Source: Halomontanus rarus
GTDB taxonomy: Archaea > Halobacteriota > Halobacteria > Halobacteriales > Natrialbaceae
Assembly (NCBI RefSeq): GCF_017357405.1
Contig: NZ_CP071597.1
Coordinates: 2,852,001-2,916,000, forward strand
Direction of reading: 5' to 3'
Length of the DNA: 64,000 nt
Every line of letters begins with the position of its first letter. Position 1 is the stretch's first letter. Under the pieces are notes generated by a model. That model was given only the letters and a program-made list of their open reading frames with translations. It was not told the origin of the DNA and searched no databases. Both the position numbers and the translations under genes were made by a program. This document shows positions 36,183 to 44,961 of this stretch, piece after piece.

Positions 36183-37265
36183 ATGACACGCGATCGACCG
36201 CGGCTCACGATCGGGATCGTCGGGTTGGGAACCCACGGGGTCAATCACGCACAGATTTTGCGGAGTCTCGGTCACGACGTCGTCGGCGTCGACGCCGATC
36301 CGAGCGTCCGGTCGGAGTTCGAAACGCAGTTCGAGACGACGACCTACGAACGACCGACGGAACTCTTCGAGACCGACATCGACGCCGTGATAATCTCGAC
36401 GCCGAACAAGTTCCACGAGACGGTCGCCACCAAAGCCTTCGACGCGGACCTCGACGTTTTACTCGAGAAACCGCTGGCCCATACGGTCGAGAGCGCCGAG
36501 CGGATCGTCGAAGCCGCCGAACGGACCGACCGGATCTGTATGGTCGGCTTTCACCACCGGTTCCGGAATCCGTGCATGGTGCTCAAAGACTACATCGACG
36601 AGGGGTATCTGGGCGAGATATCCCACATTCAGGCGAAGTTCATCCGCCGCCGGGGCGTTCCGGGCCGCGGGACGTGGTACACCTCGAACGAAATCGCGGG
36701 CGGCGGCGCGCTGATGGACGTCGGCGGTCACCTGCTCGACTTGCTCTTGCACTTTTACGACTGGCCGTCGCTGTCCGACGTCATCGCTCGCTCTCGCTCG
36801 GAGTTCGGCCCGCGGGAGGACTACGCCTACCTGCACATGTGGGGAGAGGACGGCGAAGCGAGGATGTACGACGTCGAAGACTCCGTCAACGCCTTCCTCG
36901 AGTTCGAAAACGGCGCGACGGCCGATATCGAGGTCGCCTGGGCGGCCAACGCCGAGTCCACGCACACGTACAACGTCCGGGGGACGAAAGCGGGCGCGGC
37001 CCTCGACATCACGAACACGCTCACCGAAGTCGAGCCGTGGGTCGACCAGCGCAACGACCTCGAACTCTACGAGGTTCGAAGCGGGGGTGCCGACCACTTC
37101 GTCAATTCGTCGGTCGTCTGTTCGCACAACGATCCCTACCGCGACGAACTGCAGACGTTCCTCGACGCCGTCGTCTCCGGCGACCGACCCGAACAGAACA
37201 ACGTTCATCAGGCCCTCGACGTCCAGCGTGTCGTCGCCGACATCTATCGGGCCTCGAGCGAGTGA
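36183..37265 (+). CDS. Gfo/Idh/MocA family sugar oxidoreductase
   Basis: A 360-residue NAD(P)-dependent dehydrogenase. The Rossmann opening is IGIVGLGTHGVNHAQIL. EKPLAHTVESAERIV holds the catalytic Lys96. The C-terminal Gfo/Idh domain includes GGGALMDVGGHLLDLLL with the conserved Asp and His. Members oxidise hydroxyl or hemiacetal carbons of sugars, inositol or glucose-6-phosphate. In haloarchaea a Gfo-family enzyme is the first step of oxidative pentose breakdown (established for D-xylose). Here it opens the mannan locus, so a mannose or manno-oligosaccharide dehydrogenase role is inferred. A TATA element 27 nt upstream supports a leaderless start. Confidence 0.9.
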   Translation: MTRDRPRLTIGIVGLGTHGVNHAQILRSLGHDVVGVDADPSVRSEFETQFETTTYERPTELFETDIDAVIISTPNKFHETVATKAFDADLDVLLEKPLAHTVESAERIVEAAERTDRICMVGFHHRFRNPCMVLKDYIDEGYLGEISHIQAKFIRRRGVPGRGTWYTSNEIAGGGALMDVGGHLLDLLLHFYDWPSLSDVIARSRSEFGPREDYAYLHMWGEDGEARMYDVEDSVNAFLEFENGATADIEVAWAANAESTHTYNVRGTKAGAALDITNTLTEVEPWVDQRNDLELYEVRSGGADHFVNSSVVCSHNDPYRDELQTFLDAVVSGDRPEQNNVHQALDVQRVVADIYRASSE

Positions 37266-37430
37266 CTTCTGACCCTGCGTCGACTCTCGAGGTTCGGTCG
37301 TCCGTCACCCGAACTCGGTTCCACACGGAGCGCACTGCGACCGTGCCGCAGGCGTGTCACAGCGCAGCGGCGCCGGACCGGCTGTGAGCCGCCAGACTTA
37401 ATTCGACACGACGCCCTTGTTCTCGAAACC

Positions 37431-38240
37431 ATGTACCACGAAGACGGAGACGCCCCGGGGAAAACGATCAAGTCGGTCGAGACGGCGATCCACCTCCTAC
37501 AGGCGATACACGACCGCGAAGAGGCCGGCATCTCCGAGCTCGCCGAGGAGTTCGATCTCTCGAAGAGCACCATCCACCACTACCTCAAGACGCTCGAACT
37601 CTACGACTGCCTCGAGAACGTCGACGGTCGGTACCGGCTCGGGCTTCGCTTTCTGACGTTCGGCGGACAGGCTCGCGCACGGGAAACGATCTACCGACTC
37701 GCCAAGCGCGACGTCGATCAACTCGCCCGACAGACCGGCGAAGAAGTGCGTTTGATCGTCGAGCGAGGGGGATACGGGATCACGCTCTACCAGGCGACCG
37801 GCGAGCACGTCGACAGTTCGCGAACGCACGTCGGAAGCATCGAGGAGCTGCACTGTACGGCCGCCGGGAAGGCGTTTCTCGCCGCACTTCCCGAATCGCG
37901 GGTCGACGAACTGCTCGCGGATCTCGAGTTGACCGCGCACACCCCCGAGACCATCACCGACCGGGACGAACTCGAGGCGGAGTTGGCGGAGATTCGATCG
38001 CGACACGTCGCGTTCGACGACGAGGAACGGTACGAGGGGGTGCGCTGTGTCGCCGCGGCGATCACGACCCGCTCCGGTGAGCTACTGGGGGCGATCAGTG
38101 TGTCAGGTTCGACAGAGCGGTTGACCGGAGATCGGTTCCAGACGACGATTCCGGATCAGATTCGAAACATCGTCGGCGTCGTGGAAATCAACACCACGTA
38201 CTCCGGATGGGAGGACGACACGTTCGACCGCGTTCCGTAG
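37431..38240 (+). CDS. IclR family transcriptional regulator
   Basis: A 269-residue regulator. The N-terminal winged helix is at about residues 12-70 (ISELAEEFDLSKSTIHHYLKTLELYDCLE). The C-terminal effector domain (HCTAAGKAFLAALPESRVDELL and CVAAAITTRSGELLGAISVSG) is typical of IclR. IclR proteins bind small acids or sugar acids. Located between the Gfo/Idh/MocA and beta-mannosidase genes, it is the obvious local controller of the mannan genes. Its ATG follows a TTAATT element by about 27-30 nt, suggesting a leaderless mRNA. Possible operators are the two CGTTCGAACG palindromes nearby. Confidence 0.92.
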   Translation: MYHEDGDAPGKTIKSVETAIHLLQAIHDREEAGISELAEEFDLSKSTIHHYLKTLELYDCLENVDGRYRLGLRFLTFGGQARARETIYRLAKRDVDQLARQTGEEVRLIVERGGYGITLYQATGEHVDSSRTHVGSIEELHCTAAGKAFLAALPESRVDELLADLELTAHTPETITDRDELEAELAEIRSRHVAFDDEERYEGVRCVAAAITTRSGELLGAISVSGSTERLTGDRFQTTIPDQIRNIVGVVEINTTYSGWEDDTFDRVP

Positions 38241-38708
38241 CGTATGGCTGTGTTCCGATCGAGACTCGCTCTTCCGCTGGTCGTTCCGTTCGTCCGAATT
38301 TCATAACGGATCGTGAGCAATATATGCGTGGCCACCACCGGCCGATATAGCTGGTTTGATATAACCAAATGAACGTCGGTCGTATCGGTTCCGACCAGCA
38401 TCGTCTTCTCGGTACTCGCCGCCCTGCGTCTCCCGCCGACTGTCTCTATCCGAGGGCATCTTCGTGCTCGGGCGATGGATGCGACCGTTCGTCCGCCTCT
38501 CGCAGCGTCGTCGACCGGTGTTCGGTTTCGGTCGGGTCGAAGACTCGTGCTTCGACCCGTGAACGTCTCTTTCGTTGACATAGGGAAACTGAACGGGAAT
38601 TCAGCCCTCGACATTTGATACTGTGAAATGAACGGTTCGTACTCCCCAGTTTTCGACCGAGGGGACGGATCGAGTACTGTTCAAATCGAGTGGCGTAACA
38701 GTAAACGT

Positions 38709-38716
38709 ATTTATAC
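38709..38716 (+). promoter_or_regulatory. TATA box of the beta-mannosidase transcript
   Basis: TATTTATA is centred near 38712. A transcription start 27 nt downstream would fall on the A of an ATG at 38739, about 100 nt before the mannosidase start codon. The palindrome CGTTCGAACG (38721-38730) lies between box and predicted start, where a repressor would block transcription. Confidence 0.6.
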
Positions 38717-38720
38717 GATG

Positions 38721-38730
38721 CGTTCGAACG
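38721..38730. promoter_or_regulatory. Palindrome CGTTCGAACG between TATA and start site
   Basis: A perfect 10-bp palindrome, identical to the one upstream of the Gfo/Idh/MocA gene at 36127-36136. Its place between the TATA box and the predicted start site is a classic repressor position. It is the candidate operator for the adjacent IclR-family regulator. Confidence 0.42.
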
Positions 38731-38738
38731 GATTCGTC

Positions 38739-38792
38739 ATGGAATCACGGCGGGCAGGGTCACCTGCGACTGGCCCGAATCGGTCCGCCTGA
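38739..38792 (+). CDS. Putative 17-residue leader ORF of beta-mannosidase mRNA
   Basis: ATG at 38739 to TGA at 38790-38792 encodes MESRRAGSPATGPNRSA. Its first base is where the TATA box at 38709-38716 predicts transcription to start, so it could be translated as a leaderless ORF ahead of the mannosidase gene (ATG 38840). It may be a regulatory uORF or simply chance; the peptide has no recognisable family. Confidence 0.3.
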   Translation: MESRRAGSPATGPNRSA

Positions 38793-38839
38793 CGTCCCGA
38801 CCGCCCCGCGAAACACACTGTGAGCTCTCAGCCTAACAC

Positions 38840-41368
38840 ATGGATACACACTCACTCAACGGCACGTGGCAGTTTCGACCGACAGCGGACGGCGAGTGGC
38901 GTCCGGGAACCGTTCCCGGTGACGTCTACTCCGACCTCCTCGAGAACGACGCTATCGACGACCCCTACGACGAGGACAACGAACTCGACGTCCAGTGGGT
39001 CGGCGAGACCGACTGGACCTACCAGCGCGAGTTCGAGGTCGACGAGGATCTCCTCACACACGACGCGCTCGTCCTCGAGTGTCTCGGCGTCGACACCGTC
39101 TCGGAAATCTTCGTCAACGGAACGTCGATCGGCGAGACGACGAACATGCACCGGGCGTACACGTTCGACCTCGGCGACGCGCTCGAGGTCGGGGAGAACC
39201 GGATCACCGTCCGGTTCCAGTCGCCCGTCGAGTACGGGAGAGAGCGCATGGAGGCCTACCCCTACGAGGTCCCGCTGATCCGCTACCCCGTCGATCAGCC
39301 CGGCCGGAACTTCATCCGGAAGGCCCAGTGTCACTACGGCTGGGACTGGGGGCCGTGTCTCCCCGGGGTCGGTCTCTGGCGAGATATCCGGATCCTCGGC
39401 TACTCGGGCCCGCGGATCACGCACACGACGACCGAACAGACCCACCGCGCGGGCGACGTCACGCTCTCGGTTCGCGTCGGTGCCGACGTTCCCGCCGGCA
39501 ACGAGGGGACCTACGACCTCACCGCGACGGTCGCCGGCACGACCGAGAGCCGCGAGGTCTCCCTCGGGGCGGGCGAAGAAGAACTCGAGCTCGACATCAC
39601 GGTCGCCGACCCGGAGCTGTGGTGGCCCAACGGGTACGGCGACCAGCCGCTGTACGACCTCGACGTGACGCTGTCGAACGGTGACGGCGAGGCGATCCAC
39701 ACCGAGTCCGACCGGATCGGTTTTCGGGACCTGAAGGTCGTTCGCGAGCCCGACGGTGACGGCGACGGCGACGGCGAGAGCGGCGAAAGCTTCGCCTTCG
39801 AGGTCAACGGAGAACCGATCTACGCCAAGGGTGCCAACTGGATCCCGATCGACGCCATGCGCGGCAACGTCACCGACGAGCGCTTCGAGGAACTGTTGAC
39901 CAGCGCGACCGCGGCGAACATGAACATGATCCGCGTCTGGGGCGGCGGCTACTACGAACTCGACACCTTCTACGAGCTGTGTGACGAACTCGGCTTGCTC
40001 GTCTGGCAGGACTTCATGTTCTCGTGTGCGCTGTACCCCGCCACCGACGAGTTCCTCGAGACCGTCGAGGCGGAGGTCCGCTACCAGGTTCGCCGGCTCG
40101 CGAACCACCCGTCGATCGCCCTCTGGTGTGGCAACAACGAAAACGAGATGTCGCTGGTCAGCTGGTTCGACGAGTCCGACCGCATCGAGGAGTTCTACGC
40201 GGACTACGAGCGACTCAACGACGAGACGATCGCCCCCGCGGTCGAAGACGTGGACCCCTCGAGAACGTTCTGGCCGGGGTCGCCCTCGAGCGGCGGGCTC
40301 TTCACCGACGACGGCGAGTTGAATCCCCACGACCAGTCGCGCGGGGACCTCCACTACTGGCGCGTCTGGCACAACGGCGAACCGTTCGATGACTACCTGA
40401 GCGTGGAACCGCGGTTCGTCTCCGAGTTCGGCTACCAGTCGTTCGCCTCCGTGGACCTGCTCTCGGAGGTCGTCCCCGACGACCAGTTGAACCCGACGGC
40501 CCCGATCATGGAGCACCACCAGCGCCACCCCGACGGCAACAAGAACATCCTCCAGCGGATGGCCGATCACTTCCGCATCCCGTTTTCCTTCGACGACCTC
40601 GTGTATCTCAGCCAAGTCCAGCAAGGCCTCGCGATGGAGGTCGCCATCGAACACTGGCGGCGACTCAAGCCCTACTGTATGGGCACGCTCTACTGGCAAC
40701 TCAACGACCTCTGGCCGTGTGCCTCCTGGTCGTCGATCGAGTACGGCGACGACTGGAAGGCCCTCCAGTACATGGCTCGGCGCTTCTACGCGCCGGTGCT
40801 CGTCTCGACGGTCGTCGACGACGACGGCGGGATCGACGTCTGGCTCACTAGCGACCGACGCGAACCGACCAGTGGAACGCTCTCGATCGACGTCTACTCG
40901 CTCGATGGTGAGCGGCTGGTCGCCCGCGAGGAGTCGGTCTCCGTCGAAGGTCACGGGAGTCGGTCCGTCGTGACGCTCTCGGTCGCGGACGAACTCGGAC
41001 TCGAGGGCGAGGCAGTTCCGACGGAGTCTCTGCTCGTGCGCAGTTCCTTCGAAGCCGACGGCGATGGCGACGGCGAAGACACCGTGGAGACCTACCCCAG
41101 CTTCGCCTTCTTCGAGCCGTACAAACACCTCGAGTTGCCCGTACCCGAACTGACCGTCGAGGTCGACGGCACCGACGTCGTCGTCGAGACGACCGACGTG
41201 GCGTTGTTCGTCGCGCTCGAGGCACCCGTCGCGGGGCACTTCTCGGACAACTACTTCCACATGGCACCCGGCGAGCGCAGGCGGCTCTCGTTCGACGCGA
41301 CCGACGCCGTCACCGAGGACGAACTCCGCGGGGCGGTGACCGTGAGGAGCCTTCGCGAGACGTACTAA
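38840..41368 (+). CDS. Beta-mannosidase, glycoside hydrolase family 2
   Basis: An 842-residue GH2 enzyme. The N-terminal sugar-binding domain (MDTHSLNGTWQFRPTADGEW...) is followed by an Ig-like domain, the TIM barrel and C-terminal beta domains. HYGWDWGPCLPGVGLW and GANWIPIDAM are strong beta-mannosidase signatures. The acid/base Glu434 lies in WCGNNENEM and the nucleophile Glu529 in VSEFGYQSF. It releases mannose from the non-reducing end of manno-oligosaccharides. No signal peptide is present, so it should act in the cytoplasm on imported oligomers. A DGDGDGDGES loop is an acidic insertion. The transcript seems to carry a roughly 100-nt leader. Confidence 0.96.
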   Translation: MDTHSLNGTWQFRPTADGEWRPGTVPGDVYSDLLENDAIDDPYDEDNELDVQWVGETDWTYQREFEVDEDLLTHDALVLECLGVDTVSEIFVNGTSIGETTNMHRAYTFDLGDALEVGENRITVRFQSPVEYGRERMEAYPYEVPLIRYPVDQPGRNFIRKAQCHYGWDWGPCLPGVGLWRDIRILGYSGPRITHTTTEQTHRAGDVTLSVRVGADVPAGNEGTYDLTATVAGTTESREVSLGAGEEELELDITVADPELWWPNGYGDQPLYDLDVTLSNGDGEAIHTESDRIGFRDLKVVREPDGDGDGDGESGESFAFEVNGEPIYAKGANWIPIDAMRGNVTDERFEELLTSATAANMNMIRVWGGGYYELDTFYELCDELGLLVWQDFMFSCALYPATDEFLETVEAEVRYQVRRLANHPSIALWCGNNENEMSLVSWFDESDRIEEFYADYERLNDETIAPAVEDVDPSRTFWPGSPSSGGLFTDDGELNPHDQSRGDLHYWRVWHNGEPFDDYLSVEPRFVSEFGYQSFASVDLLSEVVPDDQLNPTAPIMEHHQRHPDGNKNILQRMADHFRIPFSFDDLVYLSQVQQGLAMEVAIEHWRRLKPYCMGTLYWQLNDLWPCASWSSIEYGDDWKALQYMARRFYAPVLVSTVVDDDGGIDVWLTSDRREPTSGTLSIDVYSLDGERLVAREESVSVEGHGSRSVVTLSVADELGLEGEAVPTESLLVRSSFEADGDGDGEDTVETYPSFAFFEPYKHLELPVPELTVEVDGTDVVVETTDVALFVALEAPVAGHFSDNYFHMAPGERRRLSFDATDAVTEDELRGAVTVRSLRETY

Positions 41369-41470
41369 CGTACTAACTCGCTCGCGCCTCGCGTCTCGCT
41401 TCTTGCAACGACCGTCGGCCTCTCGCCATCGTTCGAGTCCCGTTCACGAAAACCGATTCCGACGCTTCGA

Positions 41471-42460
41471 TTACCGTCCCGACTCGCTACGCTCGAGGAG
41501 TCCCTTCATGTAGCCGATCGCGAACAGGCGCCCGTTCGTCTCGTAGCCGGGGTTCGCGTTGTCCTCGCCGGCCATCGTCGGAACGTGATCGGGACGGATC
41601 GGGCCGTCGAAGCCGACGTCCCGGTAGGCGTCCATCGCGGCGAGCATGTCCGTGGGTCCGTCGTCGTGCCAGGTCTCGGTGAACCGCTCGGCGTCCCCGT
41701 CGACGTCCCGGAAGTGCGCGAAGTGGATCCGGTCGCCGAAGCGGCGGATCGTCTCGGGGACGTCCAGCCCCATCGCGGCGAAGTTGCCCTGACAGAACGC
41801 GATGCCGTTGTACTCGCTGTCGGACAGCGAGAGGAGCCGATCGAACCCCTCGCGACTGGACAGAATCCGCCCGACGCCTCGCAGCGACGGCAGCGGCGGG
41901 TCGTCGGGGTGCATCGCGAGCTTCACGTCCGCCGCCTCGGCGACCGGGAGCACCCGCTCTACGAAGTACTCGAGGTTCTCCCAGAGGGTGTCCCTGCTCA
42001 CGTCGCCCAGCGGCGGGGCGTCCTCGACGTCGGCGCGGTCGAAGGCGGTGACCAGCGACCCGCCTCGCGACGGAACCGACGTCGACGTCCGCGCCCAGTC
42101 GTGTCTAGCCATCCAACACGGACACCAGACCGGGATATCGGCCTCGCCCATCGACCGGAGGAGTCGCTGGACGGTCTCGAGTTGTTCCTCCTGGGCCGGC
42201 CCGCCGGTCATGATATCGTCCATCGGCGGCCGATCCTCGATCACGGCGACGTCGATGCCGGCGCGGGCGAACCGGTCCGCGACGCGCCGGAGATTCGCGG
42301 GTGACCACGGGTCATCGACGTCGCGTGGAATCCCCGTGACGGCGGTCGTGACGCCCAGCTGTCTGGCGAGGTCCCAGCGCTCGGTGTGGGTCGGCGGGAG
42401 GAACAGGGCGGGCGTCGGTGCACCCACCGTCTCCGTTCCGGACGACCGTCTCGAGGCCAC
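41471..42460 (-). CDS. uxuA: Mannonate dehydratase (UxuA family), paralogue 1
   Basis: A 329-residue TIM-barrel protein. HPDDPP at residues 184-189, FCQGNFAAMG at 222-231 and HFRDVDGD from 249 are the conserved UxuA metal- and substrate-binding segments. The enzyme removes water from D-mannonate to give 2-keto-3-deoxygluconate. No ATG is available near the N-terminus; GTG at 42458-42460 starts one base after the RraA-like stop, so the two are a tight operon. The frame resembles paralogue 2 (46549-47523) over its whole length, most strongly in the last 100 residues. Confidence 0.92.
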   Translation of the reverse strand: MASRRSSGTETVGAPTPALFLPPTHTERWDLARQLGVTTAVTGIPRDVDDPWSPANLRRVADRFARAGIDVAVIEDRPPMDDIMTGGPAQEEQLETVQRLLRSMGEADIPVWCPCWMARHDWARTSTSVPSRGGSLVTAFDRADVEDAPPLGDVSRDTLWENLEYFVERVLPVAEAADVKLAMHPDDPPLPSLRGVGRILSSREGFDRLLSLSDSEYNGIAFCQGNFAAMGLDVPETIRRFGDRIHFAHFRDVDGDAERFTETWHDDGPTDMLAAMDAYRDVGFDGPIRPDHVPTMAGEDNANPGYETNGRLFAIGYMKGLLERSESGR

Positions 42461-42461
42461 C

Positions 42462-43217
42462 TCAGAGCACCCCGAACTCGTCGTAGACCTCCTCGACGGT
42501 CATCCCCTCGCGGATGCGGTCGCGCTCTTCTTCTTCTTTCTCGTGGGTCTCCTCGACGCGCAGGAGGACCTCGTCGACGAGCGCTTCGGGGATCACCTGC
42601 ACGCCGTCCCGGTCGCCGAAGAGGAAGTCGCCCGGATGGACCTCGACGTAGTGGGCGAGGTGGCCCGGCAGGTAGATCGGTTCGTTCACCTCGGTGATGA
42701 TCCAGCCGCCGTAGTAGTTCGGCGTCGTCCCGAGACTGTACGCCGGGAAGTCGTCCATCTCGAGGACGTACTGGGTGTCGCGCATGTTGCCGGCCACGAC
42801 CATTCCGCGACAGCCCTGCTGGTAGGCCAGATTGCAACTCAATTCGCCGAACTGGGCGGGCTGCATGTCGCCGCCGCAGTCGAAACAGAGGACCGCGCCG
42901 TCGTCCATCTCGGCGACGGTCTCCATCATCTTCCGCTGGGGGTGGACCTCGCCCTCCTCGAGCTGGTCTTGCAGCGGGTCGTCGTTCTCGAGGACTTGCG
43001 AGTGGAGTTTGACCGGCAGCGCGCGACCGCACAGGACCATGCCGGCCTCGAGCGGCGCGAACTCCTGTGCGAGGACTGTGTCGTCGACGCCGAGTTCGTA
43101 GAGCGCGTCGGAGACGTTGCCGCCGTAGCCGGCGCGTTTGAACCGTTCGATGCGTTCCTCGTCGTCGATCTCGAGTGACCGGAGCTCCGATTCGTCGGCG
43201 TCGAACTCGTGTGGCAT
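42462..43217 (-). CDS. RraA/HMG-aldolase-like family protein
   Basis: A 251-residue protein of the RraA superfamily, which includes 4-hydroxy-4-methyl-2-oxoglutarate/4-carboxy-4-hydroxy-2-oxoadipate aldolases. Typical elements are GYGGNVSDALYELGVDD at the N-terminus, CFDCGGDMQPAQFGELSCNLAYQQG, VVAGNMRDTQYV (conserved Gly...Arg-Asp) and FGDRDGVQVIPEAL. The C-terminal 50 residues form a charged helix. It is the first gene of an operon with uxuA-1, so it probably works on the same pathway, perhaps as a lactonase, isomerase or aldolase for a sugar acid; that is inference. A minus-strand ACTAAG element at 43242-43247 sits about 27 nt upstream of the ATG at 43215-43217. Confidence 0.85.
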   Translation of the reverse strand: MPHEFDADESELRSLEIDDEERIERFKRAGYGGNVSDALYELGVDDTVLAQEFAPLEAGMVLCGRALPVKLHSQVLENDDPLQDQLEEGEVHPQRKMMETVAEMDDGAVLCFDCGGDMQPAQFGELSCNLAYQQGCRGMVVAGNMRDTQYVLEMDDFPAYSLGTTPNYYGGWIITEVNEPIYLPGHLAHYVEVHPGDFLFGDRDGVQVIPEALVDEVLLRVEETHEKEEEERDRIREGMTVEEVYDEFGVL

Positions 43218-43370
43218 ACACTGGCGTGGTCCGGCCTGGTGCTTAGTTGTACGGTTCGCGGCACGCTCCACGGGAGCGGTGAGCGTCTCTTGCCGACCGG
43301 TTCCGTTTCGATTAGATGAACGCGAGGGATACACTAATACCGAGTCATGTAAATACACTAATAATAATCC

Positions 43371-43380
43371 ATATATACTA
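43371..43380 (+). promoter_or_regulatory. TATA box of the secreted GH5 gene
   Basis: ATATATACTA lies 25-34 nt before the ATG at 43405, inside an AT-rich stretch at 43330-43390. It predicts a very short leader. The GGTGG just before the ATG is too close to serve as a normal ribosome-binding site. Confidence 0.5.
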
Positions 43381-43404
43381 TACCACCTAATAGGTTGGTG
43401 GAGT

Positions 43405-44625
43405 ATGGCAGACGATAGCAATCACCATCGATTAGCGGACAGCACGTCGAACAGCGGGACGACCCGACGGTCGCTCCTTCGGACGGCTGGCGCGGGAATG
43501 GCCGCGCTCACCGTTTCCGGGCTGGCGAGCCACTCGGCGGCCGCGGCCGGTGCCTCGTTCGGAAACGGCGCGAACCTTCAGCCGTCGTACTTCTGTAACG
43601 GTGAGCAGGATCTGGGGTGGGACCTGATGGACCAGCATCCGGCGATTCAGACGCTGCGCATCGAGATCGAGCCGCCGTCGTGGGGCGAGAGTCAGGCCAG
43701 CCTCGAGGAGGCCAGACGGTGGATCGACGAGGCGGCGGCTCGCGGCTACGACGTCATCGCGACCTGTCACCACTATCCGTACAACGGGGAGAGCGACAAC
43801 GGGAACCTGTACGAGGCGGCCGACTGGTGGGTCGACAACTACGACTACCTGTCGGCGAACGCCTCGTTCACGATCAACCTGCTGAACGAGTGGGGCGGCC
43901 ACGACGTCGGCGCCGACCAGTACGCGACGGCGTACAACGAGGCGGTCAGCCGCGTCCGACAGGTCTACGGCGGCCCGATCGTCTGTGACGTCCCGGGTTG
44001 GGGCCAGAACGTCCACGTCGCCGCGGATGCCTCGCCACAGTTGAACGACGACGATCTGATCCTCTCGGCGCACGTCTATCCGAGCGCCTGGAACGAGTCG
44101 GCCGGCGAGTGGCTCCAGCCGTCACACCTCGACGTTCTCGACGCCACCGGACGCCCGTGTCTGATCGGCGAGTTCGGCGCCAACAGGGACGGCGACGCGG
44201 ATTGGTCCGCGATCGTCGATCACGCCATCGACCTCGGCTGGCCGGTCATCGCGTGGGCCTGGAACGGCGACGGCGAGGACGACCCGATGAACATGAGCGA
44301 TCCGTACTGGGGCGATCAGTGTTCCCCCGGTTCCTACACCGAGAGCGACTACTTCTACGACGTCTATCCGAAACTCGACGCGGACGGCAGTTCGGGTGGC
44401 GGTGACGACGGGTCGGGGGGTGACGACGGCTCCGGTGACGACGATTCGGGCGGCGACGACGGGGGGTCCGGCGGTGACAGCTCCACGTACCCCGAATGGG
44501 ATCCCAACACGGTCTACACCGAGGGAGACCGCGTCTCCTGGGACGGCGGCAACTGGGAAGCCCAGTGGTGGACCGAGGGACAAGAGCCGCGCGACGAGGA
44601 CTGGTACGTCTGGCAGCCCGTCTGA
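43405..44625 (+). CDS. Secreted GH5 endo-beta-mannanase/glucanase with C-terminal CBM
   Basis: A 406-residue Tat-exported enzyme. The twin-arginine motif TTRRSLLRTAG is at 19-29 and cleavage is expected after the Ala-rich stretch near residue 48. The GH5 barrel follows: acid/base Glu162 in LLNEWGG and nucleophile Glu256 in CLIGEFGAN. The barrel most resembles the GH5 mannanase subfamily known from Bacillus (GH5_8-like), but cellulase cannot be ruled out. A Gly/Asp/Ser linker spans residues 335-362. A roughly 45-residue CBM5/12-like module with conserved Trp/Tyr residues (YPEWDPNTVYTEGDRVSWDG) closes the protein. It is divergent from the RraA/uxuA operon. Confidence 0.9.
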   Translation: MADDSNHHRLADSTSNSGTTRRSLLRTAGAGMAALTVSGLASHSAAAAGASFGNGANLQPSYFCNGEQDLGWDLMDQHPAIQTLRIEIEPPSWGESQASLEEARRWIDEAAARGYDVIATCHHYPYNGESDNGNLYEAADWWVDNYDYLSANASFTINLLNEWGGHDVGADQYATAYNEAVSRVRQVYGGPIVCDVPGWGQNVHVAADASPQLNDDDLILSAHVYPSAWNESAGEWLQPSHLDVLDATGRPCLIGEFGANRDGDADWSAIVDHAIDLGWPVIAWAWNGDGEDDPMNMSDPYWGDQCSPGSYTESDYFYDVYPKLDADGSSGGGDDGSGGDDGSGDDDSGGDDGGSGGDSSTYPEWDPNTVYTEGDRVSWDGGNWEAQWWTEGQEPRDEDWYVWQPV

Positions 44626-44961
44626 AGGGGACAGCGCGAGTTCCACGGGGCAGGTGATCCGTGGTCGTTTACTGTCTCATCGGACCGTTCTCGACGTTCA
44701 AGTTCGGATTCACCGCTCGTCGGGTACCGTCCCGCGGAACTGCTCGAGCCGTCACCGGTTCGTCTCTCGTCACTTTCATATCCTTTTATGTGTTGTGGCG
44801 TACACGTCGAGACGTGATCGCATATTCTCCCGCACCGAGGTGTCTGAACCGAACGGAAAGCCACGTCGGGGGTCCAACTCGAGGAGAACGAACCCCTAAA
44901 TGATGGAAGTTCATACAATAGATTTAATTGCTTCTGCAGTGAAAATATATCCTGGTACATC
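44626..44961. other. Intergenic region before the GH26 gene
   Basis: About 336 nt, AT-rich towards the right. TTTAAT (44923-44929) and AAATATAT (44943-44950) are candidate promoter elements for the GH26 gene. No gene or structured RNA was recognised. Confidence 0.45.

Larger units (their letters stand above)
38241..38839. other. Long leader/intergenic region before beta-mannosidase
   Basis: About 599 nt. The first 450 nt have no credible gene. A weak dyad TGGTT-TGATAT-AACCA lies at 38352-38367. The last 130 nt hold a TATA box, a palindrome and a 17-codon leaderless ORF, listed separately. The 69-residue open frame at 38369-38578 is Arg/Ser-rich and looks spurious. Confidence 0.5.

Noticed and set aside
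37266..37430. Possible extra operator copies near the IclR promoter
   Set aside because: No copy of CGTTCGAACG or of the TCGAACGACGCG repeat is present there, so autoregulation through that site is not supported.
38369..38578. 69-codon ORF in the long spacer before beta-mannosidase
   Set aside because: Arg/Ser/Cys-rich chance frame, no promoter at the right distance and no resemblance to a protein family.
38852..41260. 802-codon antisense open frame over the beta-mannosidase
   Set aside because: No recognisable motif; the plus-strand frame has complete GH2 signatures and normal family length.
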